Assembly (NCBI RefSeq): GCF_003628435.1 | Contig: NZ_RBZN01000001.1 | Location: forward strand, 93,912-157,911 | Direction of reading: 5' to 3' | Source of the DNA: Ureibacillus endophyticus | GTDB lineage: Bacteria > Bacillota > Bacilli > Bacillales_A > Planococcaceae | DNA length: 64,000 bases | In this document: in pieces, positions 20,289 through 27,403 of the stretch | How the letters are laid out: each line of letters starts with the position of its first letter | Position numbering within the stretch: the first letter of the stretch is position 1 | Program-made: the position numbers and the translations under genes | Notes under the pieces: model-generated | Told to the model about the DNA's origin: nothing | Databases searched by the model: none | Seen by the model: the letters and a program-made list of their open reading frames with translations, nothing else

Positions 20289-20714
20289 TTGAATAACTTA
20301 AATAAATGGATTCAAAATGTATTGTTAGCTTTTATTATGACTTGTTCAATTACAGCTTTATTTACTCCGACACCTTATACTTGGACGAAATTTGAAATTT
20401 TCTATATACCAATAACATTTATTCCTTTATTCTTTTTAACATTATTTGTTGCAGAAGAAGTACGTAATAGTTTTAAAAAAGTTTTCAAGTTTGATCAACG
20501 AAAAGACAAACGCCCGATTTGGCAAGTCGGTGTAGGTATGATTTTTTATTTTGCACAAGTTGGTTTTGTTGAAGTTTTTGCACGTTCATTTATGACTTAT
20601 AAATTAGCTGGAATGCCATTATATTTAGTAATTTCCTTTTTAAATGCATTTTTAATCACTGTTATTTATGAAGAAATCTTTTATCCGAAAGAAAAACGTA
20701 TGCTAAAAAGGTAA
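20289..20714 (+). CDS. Uncharacterised four-helix membrane protein
   Basis: 141 residues, TTG start after AGAGGTA. Four hydrophobic segments (about 8-27, 36-56, 77-97, 106-127) and a short basic tail (FYPKEKRMLKR). I do not recognise the family. It lies alone between the hairpins and a terminator, upstream of polA, and nothing in the context suggests a job. Confidence 0.7.
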   Translation: MNNLNKWIQNVLLAFIMTCSITALFTPTPYTWTKFEIFYIPITFIPLFFLTLFVAEEVRNSFKKVFKFDQRKDKRPIWQVGVGMIFYFAQVGFVEVFARSFMTYKLAGMPLYLVISFLNAFLITVIYEEIFYPKEKRMLKR

Positions 20715-20728
20715 TAATATTTAATGAC

Positions 20729-20767
20729 AAAACACGTATTGATCGTTTATCGATGGATACGTGTTTT
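20729..20767 (+). terminator. Terminator after the membrane protein gene
   Basis: AAAACACGTAT / ATACGTGTTTT 11-bp stem with a 17-nt loop that can itself pair (GATCG...CGATGG region). The terminal T run is only TTTT. Confidence 0.7.
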
Positions 20768-20853
20768 ATAATGGAAAAAAGTCGTTAATAAAGATAAAGT
20801 TAAATAGAGATACTTCGTGAAGTTTTTGATTTACATAATAAAGGAGAATTTTG

Positions 20854-23481
20854 ATGGCAAAAGAAAAATTATTATTACTGGACGGAAATAGTTTGGCCTA
20901 TCGAGCATTTTTTGCATTACCGCTTCTTGCAAATGAAAGTGGCATCCATACAAATGCGGTGTACGGATTTACAACGATGCTTCAAAAGATTTTAGAAGAA
21001 GAAAAACCGACAAAAATGCTAGTAGCCTTTGATGCAGGAAAAACTACATTCCGTCATGAAACCTTTGATGAATATAAAGGTGGACGTCAAAAAACACCAC
21101 CAGAATTGTCGGAGCAATTTCCATACTTACGAAAACTAATTGATGCGTATCAAATTAAACGATACGAAAAAGAACTCTATGAAGCAGATGATATAATTGG
21201 TACTTTAGCAAAACAAGCTGAAAATAAAGATATGGAAGTCATTATTGTTTCGGGGGATAAAGATTTAACTCAACTAGCAACAGAGCAAGTGAGCGTATAT
21301 ATTACTCGAAAAGGTATGACAGATATTGAGAAATACACACCTAGTCATATTGAAGAAAAATATGGCTTAACACCTAAACAAATTATTGATATGAAAGGGT
21401 TAATGGGAGATCCATCCGATAATATTCCAGGGGTACCTGGCGTAGGTGAAAAAACAGCGATAAAACTGCTGAAGGAATATGGTTCTGTAGAAGCGCTATA
21501 CGAACAAATTGATGGTATGAAAAAATCGAAAATGAAAGAGAAGCTTGAAGCGAACGAAGAACAAGCGAAGATGTCAAAAAAATTAGCAACCATCTTTACT
21601 GATGCACCGATTGACATTTCATTAGAAGATTTAGATTACCCTGGTCCAAATGAAGAAGAAGTTTTACAAGTGTGGCAGGAGCTTTCGTTCAAATCGTTAA
21701 TTGAAAAAAGTGATTTCCAAGTTGAAGAGAAAGTTACGGCAGAATTAGATTTTGAAATTGTTCAAGAAGTGACACCTGATATGTTAAAAGACGCAATGGC
21801 TGTCCATGTAGAGATAGAAAACGAACACTATCACACTTGCCAAATTTTAGGTGTTGGTTTTTCAGATGGACAAGCTAATTTTTTCGTTTCCATTGATACT
21901 TTAAGCAATAATGAAACGTTAAAAAATTGGCTAGAAGATGATTCAAAGAAAAAATATATGTCTGATAGCAAAGCTGCACAAGCCATTTTAAACCGTATAA
22001 ATATTGATTTGCGTGGAGTAGAGTTTGATATGTTGCTTGCGTCCTATATTGTAAATCCAGCTATTTCTGGTGATGATGTTGCAACACTTGCCTCCGAATT
22101 CGGATATCGTGATGTTCAAGCGAATGAAACGATATATGGTAAAGGTGCAAAATGGACTGTTCCTAATGAAAATGTGTTAGCTGAGCATGTGGCAAGAAAG
22201 GCATTTGCTATTTGGACATTACAACCAGTACTTGAAGAAAAATTAAGAGAAAATGAACAATTTGATCTGTACTATGATCTTGAACTACCTTTAGCTACCA
22301 TCCTAGGCAAAATGGAAAGTGAAGGGATTAAAGTTAATATTGAAACATTAGAAAAAATGGGTGTAGAACTTGAAGAGAAAATCACATCTTTAGAGAAAGA
22401 AATTTATGAATTAGCAGGTGAAACATTCAATATTAATTCACCAAAACAGCTTGGTGTGATTCTATTTGAAAAGTTAGGTTTACCTGTTATTAAGAAAACG
22501 AAAACAGGATACTCCACTGCTGCTGATGTGTTAGAAAGACTACAAACAGAACATACCATCGTAAAATATATTTTAGATTACCGTCAGTTGGCGAAATTGA
22601 AGTCAACGTATATTGAAGGGTTAATCAAGGAAGTACACCGTGAAGATAGTAAAGTGCATACTCGTTTCCAACAAGCATTAACGGCAACGGGTCGATTAAG
22701 TTCTACAGATCCAAATCTTCAAAATATCCCGATTCGTTTAGAAGAAGGACGTAAAATAAGACAAGCATTTGTACCTTCAAATGAAGATTGGGTCTTGTTT
22801 GCTGCGGATTATTCACAAATTGAATTACGTGTTCTTGCACATATGTCTAATGACGAAAATTTAGTAGATGCCTTTAATCAAGGAATGGATATTCATACTC
22901 GTACTGCAATGGATGTGTTCCATGTTTCAGAAGATGAAGTAACGAGTAATATGCGCCGTGCTGCAAAAGCAGTTAACTTCGGTATTGTATATGGAATCAG
23001 TGATTACGGTTTATCTCAGAATTTAGATATTACTCGTAAAGAAGCGGGTGAGTTTATTGATAAATATTTACAAAGCTTTCCTGGTGTAAAAGAGTATATG
23101 GATAATATTGTTCAGGATGCGAAATTAAAAGGATATGTCACTACGATTTTAAATCGTCGTCGATATTTACCGGATATTACAAATCGAAACTTTAATTTAA
23201 GAAGTTTTGCAGAAAGAACTGCAATGAACACCCCAATTCAAGGAAGTGCTGCTGACATTATTAAAAAGGCAATGATTGATATGGATGCAAAATTAAAAGA
23301 AGAGGGGCTTAAATCGAAATTATTATTACAGGTGCATGACGAATTAATATTTGAAGCGCCACGAGATGAAATTGAAATTTTAGAACGAATTGTACCAGAA
23401 GTAATGGAAAATGCTATAGAATTAAAAGTACCTTTAAAAGTGGATTTCTCATATGGTAGTACTTGGTACGATGCAAAGTAA
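20854..23481 (+). CDS. polA: DNA polymerase I
   Basis: Repair and Okazaki-fragment processing polymerase. ATG 20854 is 7 nt after AAGGAG. 875 residues: 5' nuclease domain (DGNSLAYRAFFAL, EADDIIGTLA, SGDKDLTQL, GDPSDNIPGVPGVGEKTA); a 3' exonuclease-like domain whose catalytic acidic motif is replaced (AVHVEIENEHYH), so proofreading is probably absent as in other Bacilli; polymerase domain with DYSQIELRVLAH, RRAAKAVNFGIVYG and QVHDELIFE. Followed by mutM after 12 bp, then coaE: a repair-linked operon. Confidence 0.97.
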   Translation: MAKEKLLLLDGNSLAYRAFFALPLLANESGIHTNAVYGFTTMLQKILEEEKPTKMLVAFDAGKTTFRHETFDEYKGGRQKTPPELSEQFPYLRKLIDAYQIKRYEKELYEADDIIGTLAKQAENKDMEVIIVSGDKDLTQLATEQVSVYITRKGMTDIEKYTPSHIEEKYGLTPKQIIDMKGLMGDPSDNIPGVPGVGEKTAIKLLKEYGSVEALYEQIDGMKKSKMKEKLEANEEQAKMSKKLATIFTDAPIDISLEDLDYPGPNEEEVLQVWQELSFKSLIEKSDFQVEEKVTAELDFEIVQEVTPDMLKDAMAVHVEIENEHYHTCQILGVGFSDGQANFFVSIDTLSNNETLKNWLEDDSKKKYMSDSKAAQAILNRINIDLRGVEFDMLLASYIVNPAISGDDVATLASEFGYRDVQANETIYGKGAKWTVPNENVLAEHVARKAFAIWTLQPVLEEKLRENEQFDLYYDLELPLATILGKMESEGIKVNIETLEKMGVELEEKITSLEKEIYELAGETFNINSPKQLGVILFEKLGLPVIKKTKTGYSTAADVLERLQTEHTIVKYILDYRQLAKLKSTYIEGLIKEVHREDSKVHTRFQQALTATGRLSSTDPNLQNIPIRLEEGRKIRQAFVPSNEDWVLFAADYSQIELRVLAHMSNDENLVDAFNQGMDIHTRTAMDVFHVSEDEVTSNMRRAAKAVNFGIVYGISDYGLSQNLDITRKEAGEFIDKYLQSFPGVKEYMDNIVQDAKLKGYVTTILNRRRYLPDITNRNFNLRSFAERTAMNTPIQGSAADIIKKAMIDMDAKLKEEGLKSKLLLQVHDELIFEAPRDEIEILERIVPEVMENAIELKVPLKVDFSYGSTWYDAK

Positions 23482-23493
23482 GGAAGTGTAGAG

Positions 23494-24366
23494 ATGCCTG
23501 AATTACCAGAAGTAGAAGGTGTTGTTCGGGCGTTAGTGCCTAAAGTAGAAGGGAAGACAATTGAAAAGGTTGAACTATCCCAAACGATTTATAATTCTTG
23601 GGCAGAAGGTAAGCAATGCATTGTGAAAGCGATAGAACCTAACTTATTTGAACAAGCAATGCAAGGAATGACATTTTCGAAAATAACACGGCGATCCAAA
23701 TATATCTATTTTCATTTAGAAAAAAATAATGCTGAGTATTTATTTGTTAATCATTTAGGTATGACAGGTGCTTGGTTTGTCGTTAATGATTTAAATGAGA
23801 TTACAGAAGAAAAATTCAGGAAGCATACCCATGGTGTTTTTTACTTAACGTCAGGGGAACTGCTTGTTTATAGTGATATTCGTCGATTTGGGGAAATGCG
23901 CTTTATTGTGAAGGAAGAAGAACATGCACCGCTATTGCAAATGGCACCAGAACCTTTTGAAGAAGATGCTTGTGATTTTTTCCTCAGAAAGAGTGAGTTA
24001 CCGAAATATCAAAATAAACCGATTAAAGAAGTCATTATGGACGGACAAGTAATTTCCGGTTGCGGTAATATTTACGCAACTGAATCACTATTTAAGATGG
24101 GAATTCATCCTGGTCGAAAAACGAGCCGTATAAGTAAACAGAGAAAGATTGAATTATTTGAAGTTATCCGCAACATTTTACAAGAAAGTATTGATATGGG
24201 CGGATCAACAATTTCGGATTATCGTAACATTAACGGTGAAGCAGGTGGAATGCAGCACCGACTTAAAATGTACGGTAAGAAAATCTGTCCTCAATGCGGA
24301 TCAAATACAAAATCGATGGTCATTGGTGGGCGTACTTCAGTCTATTGCCCACAATGTCAACATTAA
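23494..24366 (+). CDS. mutM: Formamidopyrimidine-DNA glycosylase
   Basis: Bifunctional glycosylase/lyase that removes 8-oxoguanine. 290 residues. Catalytic Pro2-Glu3 in MPELPEVE, helix-two-turn-helix motif around GCGNIYATESLF, and a C-terminal four-Cys zinc finger (CPQCGS...YCPQCQ). ATG after AAGGAAGTG. Second gene of polA-mutM-coaE. Confidence 0.96.
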   Translation: MPELPEVEGVVRALVPKVEGKTIEKVELSQTIYNSWAEGKQCIVKAIEPNLFEQAMQGMTFSKITRRSKYIYFHLEKNNAEYLFVNHLGMTGAWFVVNDLNEITEEKFRKHTHGVFYLTSGELLVYSDIRRFGEMRFIVKEEEHAPLLQMAPEPFEEDACDFFLRKSELPKYQNKPIKEVIMDGQVISGCGNIYATESLFKMGIHPGRKTSRISKQRKIELFEVIRNILQESIDMGGSTISDYRNINGEAGGMQHRLKMYGKKICPQCGSNTKSMVIGGRTSVYCPQCQH

Positions 24367-24384
24367 AAGGTGTGGGATTTGGGA

Positions 24385-24978
24385 ATGATTATTGGGTTAA
24401 CTGGTAGTATCGCGAGTGGTAAAAGTACAGTAGCAAATATGTTAAAAGAATATGGTTTTCCAATTGTTGATGCGGATTTAGTAGCTCGACAAGTAGTAGA
24501 GCCTGGGAGTGAAACATTACAAAAAATAGCGGATGCTTTTGGTCCAGAAGTAATAACACCTGAAGGAACAATGGATCGAGCAAAAGTCGGCTCCATCATT
24601 TTTCATGACGAATCTAAACGTAAAGTATTAAATGATATTATCCATCCAGCCATTAGAGCAGAAATGTTGCGTCAACGGGATGAACATGTTGCGAACGGGG
24701 CAAAAACAGTTATTATGGATATTCCTCTGTTATTTGAAAGTAAACTGCAACATTACGTTGAAAAAATACTTGTTGTTTCAGTAAATGAAGAGACGCAATT
24801 GAAACGATTGATTGAACGCAATCAATTAAATGAAGAAGATGCAAAAGCGCGCATCAGTTCACAGTTACCTCTTTCAATCAAGGAACAAGGTGCAGATGCG
24901 GTGATAAATAATAATGGGTCGATTGAAGAAACTAGACAACAACTCGAAGATATTTTAAATAAATGGAATGTGTTATAA
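24385..24978 (+). CDS. coaE: Dephospho-CoA kinase
   Basis: Last step of coenzyme A synthesis. 197 residues starting MIIGLTGSIASGKST, the P-loop at the very N-terminus; this fixes the ATG at 24385, although the upstream AAAGGTG is about 12 nt away and in-frame GTG 24370 or TTG 24379 are possible. Other motifs: VDADLVARQVVEPG and DIPLLFES. Third gene of the polA operon. Confidence 0.94.
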   Translation: MIIGLTGSIASGKSTVANMLKEYGFPIVDADLVARQVVEPGSETLQKIADAFGPEVITPEGTMDRAKVGSIIFHDESKRKVLNDIIHPAIRAEMLRQRDEHVANGAKTVIMDIPLLFESKLQHYVEKILVVSVNEETQLKRLIERNQLNEEDAKARISSQLPLSIKEQGADAVINNNGSIEETRQQLEDILNKWNVL

Positions 24979-25017
24979 CATTCCCCTTGAAATTACAAGG
25001 CATAATAACATGCTTTA

Positions 25018-25046
25018 ACCTCTACTCTAAGCGTAGAGGTTTTTTT
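25018..25046 (+). terminator. Terminator after coaE
   Basis: ACCTCTAC / GTAGAGGT 8-bp stem with a 7-nt loop and TTTTTTT. The 652-bp gap 24979-25630 holds this terminator, the 120-bp repeats and the gapB promoter. Confidence 0.9.
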
Positions 25047-25120
25047 ATTTTGATGTATTTGAAATTCGATTTATTATCATTGGATTTAAAAGTAAGTATT
25101 ATTATGGGTATTACGCTTGA

Positions 25121-25501
25121 ACGAACGCGCTCCGCTTTTCGGATATGTCTAGCTCCGCGCGTTAGCCGTTCGGAAACTTCAACTTCTTCCTGCGTGTGCG
25201 AGCACACTTGTCAGAAGTCTCCAGTTTCTTTCACGGCTGAACGAACGCGCTCCGCTTTTCTAAGATGTCTAGCTGCGCGCGTTAGCCGTTCGGAAACTTC
25301 GACTTCTTCCTGCGTGTGCGAGCACACTTGTCAGAAGTCTCCAGTTTCTTTCACGGCTGAACGAACGCGCTCCGCTTTTCGGATATGTCTAGCTGCGAAC
25401 GCTAGCTCTTTCGGACACTTCAACTTCCTCCTACGCGTGTAAACACGCTTGTCGGAAGTCTCCAGTGCCTTCAAGAGCTGAACGAGCGTTCTCCGCTTTT
25501 C
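25121..25501. repeat. Three tandem 120-bp repeats plus a partial fourth
   Basis: ACGAACGCGCTCCGCTTTTC recurs at 25121, 25241 and 25361, and in degenerate form near 25482. The first two units are almost identical over 120 bp; the third has diverged. Each unit holds the palindrome GTGTGCGAGCACAC and is much richer in GC than its surroundings. Because 120 is a multiple of three, an open frame runs through, but its product is only the repeat in translation, with no ribosome site. A related piece lies inverted at 41103-41157. Confidence 0.9.
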
Positions 25502-25546
25502 TTATTTTTCAGAATATAAGAATTTTTATTTTGTTGAAGAAATATG

Positions 25547-25574
25547 TTCACCTTTTTTACGAATGTGCTATACT
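25547..25574 (+). promoter_or_regulatory. Extended -10 promoter of gapB
   Basis: TGC-TATACT (25566-25574) is an extended -10; the -35 is weak (TTCACC, 25547-25552, 16-bp spacer). This is typical of a gene needing activation or relief of repression. No CcpN site could be confirmed by eye. Confidence 0.6.
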
Positions 25575-25630
25575 ATTTGGAGAGAACAGATAACATAATT
25601 AAGAGCATATTACAGGAGGCTTTATAGATA

Positions 25631-26650
25631 ATGACAGTTTCTATTGCAATAAATGGTTTTGGCCGAATTGGTCGCATGGTTTTCCGCCAAGCAATTGTAC
25701 AAGAAGATTTAAATATTGTAGCTATTAATGCAAGCTACCCAGCTGAAACATTAGCTCATTTAATAAAGTATGACACAAATCACGGTAGATTTGAGGGTAC
25801 TGTCGAAACTGCTGAAAACGCATTAATTGTTAACGGTAAACGAGTAGAGTTAATTAGTGAACGTGATCCATTACAATTACCATGGAAAGAATTAGGTGTG
25901 GATATTGTAATTGAAGCAACTGGTAAATTTAATGAACGTAGTAAGGCAGCAATGCACCTAGAAGCTGGTGCTAAAAAAGTAATTTTAACTGCCCCTGGTA
26001 AAAACGAAGATGTTACAGTTGTTATGGGTGTAAATGATGAATTATTAGATATTTCTAAGCACGATGTTATTTCTAATGCATCATGTACAACGAACTGTCT
26101 AGCTCCTGTAGCAAAAGTATTAAATGATACATTTGGAATTGAAAATGGTTTAATGACTACAGTTCATGCCTATACAAATGACCAAAAAAATATTGATAAT
26201 CCACATAAAGATTTACGCCGTGCCCGTGCATGTGCGGAGAGTATTATTCCAACATCAACTGGGGCTGCTAAAGCATTAGCATTAGTGCTTCCAGAATTAC
26301 AAGGTAAACTACATGGTATGGCTTTACGTGTTCCAACTTCTAACGTTTCTTTAGTAGACCTAGTTGTAGACTTACAAAAAGATGTAACTGTTGAAGAAGT
26401 AAACAATGCGTTTAAAGCTGCAGCAGAAGGTCCATTAAAAGGAATCTTAAACTTCTCAGTAGAACCATTAGTATCAACTGACTACAATACAACAACTTAT
26501 TCTTCAACTGTTGATGGATTATTAACAATGGTAATGGGTACAAGAAAAGTAAAAGTTTTAGCTTGGTATGACAATGAGTGGGGTTATTCTGCACGTGTTG
26601 TAGATTTAACGAAGAAAATTGTTAAAGCTTTAGAAACTGTTACTGCATAA
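25631..26650 (+). CDS. gapB: Glyceraldehyde-3-phosphate dehydrogenase, GapB (gluconeogenic) type
   Basis: 339 residues. Motifs INGFGRIGRMVFR, ISNASCTTNCL (catalytic Cys), HAYTNDQKNIDNPHKDLRRAR and WYDNEWGYS. The sequence and the location next to coaE and nrdR match B. subtilis GapB, the NADP-preferring enzyme that runs in gluconeogenesis, rather than glycolytic GapA. AGGAGG is unusually far (11 nt) from ATG. Confidence 0.94.
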   Translation: MTVSIAINGFGRIGRMVFRQAIVQEDLNIVAINASYPAETLAHLIKYDTNHGRFEGTVETAENALIVNGKRVELISERDPLQLPWKELGVDIVIEATGKFNERSKAAMHLEAGAKKVILTAPGKNEDVTVVMGVNDELLDISKHDVISNASCTTNCLAPVAKVLNDTFGIENGLMTTVHAYTNDQKNIDNPHKDLRRARACAESIIPTSTGAAKALALVLPELQGKLHGMALRVPTSNVSLVDLVVDLQKDVTVEEVNNAFKAAAEGPLKGILNFSVEPLVSTDYNTTTYSSTVDGLLTMVMGTRKVKVLAWYDNEWGYSARVVDLTKKIVKALETVTA

Positions 26651-26677
26651 CCTTGTGAAATAAATATCAATTAAGTC

Positions 26678-26708
26678 AAAGGTAGGATATACATTCCTGC
26701 CTTTTTTT
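26678..26708 (+). terminator. Terminator after gapB
   Basis: AAAGGTAGGA / TCCTGCCTTT 10-bp stem (one G-U), 7-nt loop, TTTTTTT. Confidence 0.88.
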
Positions 26709-26850
26709 CTTTGTATAGGAAATAATTAGGAAGTACAAATTTGTATTAGTGCTCCTTTAGTATTCTTTGTAAACTGTTGCTACATCTCGTACTCTTTTCA
26801 TGTTTTGTAAATTGTATTAAAATGTTAACTTGCAAAAAGAAATAGAGCAT

Positions 26851-26879
26851 TTTTATAGCGCAAATAGATTTGTTATAAT
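26851..26879 (+). promoter_or_regulatory. Extended -10 promoter of nrdR-dnaB-dnaI
   Basis: TGT-TATAAT (26871-26879) with a weak -35 (TTTTAT, 26851-26856, 17-bp spacer), 34 bp before the nrdR ATG. Confidence 0.5.
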
Positions 26880-26913
26880 ATGATTACGAAATTAAGTTGA
26901 ACGGAGAATATAT

Positions 26914-27384
26914 ATGAGATGTCCAGCTTGTCAATATAATGGTACACGGGTAGTTGATTCAAGACCAGTTGACGATAATAAAGAAATTAGAAGAAGAAGA
27001 GAATGTGAATCTTGCGGGTATCGTTTTACAACTTTTGAACGAATTGAAGAAACACCACTAATCGTTGTTAAAAAGGATGGATCTCGGGAAGAATTTAGCC
27101 GAGAAAAAGTCTTGCGTGGTTTAATACGTGCATGTGAGAAACGTCCTGTACCATTGGAAACATTAGAATCCATTGTAATTTCAATTGAAAAAAACTTAAG
27201 AAGAATCGGTAACTCTGAGGTGCGTTCAGAAGAAATCGGAGAAATGGTTATGGATTTACTTGCAAAAGAAGATGAAGTTGCCTATGTTCGATTTGCTTCT
27301 GTGTATCGACAGTTTAAAGATATTAATGTCTTTATATCGGAGTTAAAAGATTTATTGCACCGTCAATCCGATTTAAAAAAATAA
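26914..27384 (+). CDS. nrdR: Transcriptional repressor NrdR
   Basis: Represses ribonucleotide reductase genes in response to dATP/ATP. 156 residues: N-terminal zinc ribbon MRCPACQ...CESCGYRF (four Cys), then the ATP-cone domain (about 49-139, [19 protein letters not shown] region split by variable residues). ACGGAGA before ATG. Followed after 19 bp by dnaB, the conserved Bacillus arrangement linking nucleotide supply with replication start. Confidence 0.96.
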   Translation: MRCPACQYNGTRVVDSRPVDDNKEIRRRRECESCGYRFTTFERIEETPLIVVKKDGSREEFSREKVLRGLIRACEKRPVPLETLESIVISIEKNLRRIGNSEVRSEEIGEMVMDLLAKEDEVAYVRFASVYRQFKDINVFISELKDLLHRQSDLKK

Positions 27385-27403
27385 AATTTCAGGAGGGTAA
27401 AAA

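Noticed and set aside
24963-25442. Open frame of 159 codons through the 120-bp repeats
   Set aside because: It is open only because the repeat period is a multiple of three. It starts inside coaE, has no ribosome site, and its product is repeat translation.
25121-25501. CRISPR array
   Set aside because: Units are contiguous and about 120 bp, with no short repeats separated by unique spacers and no cas genes nearby.
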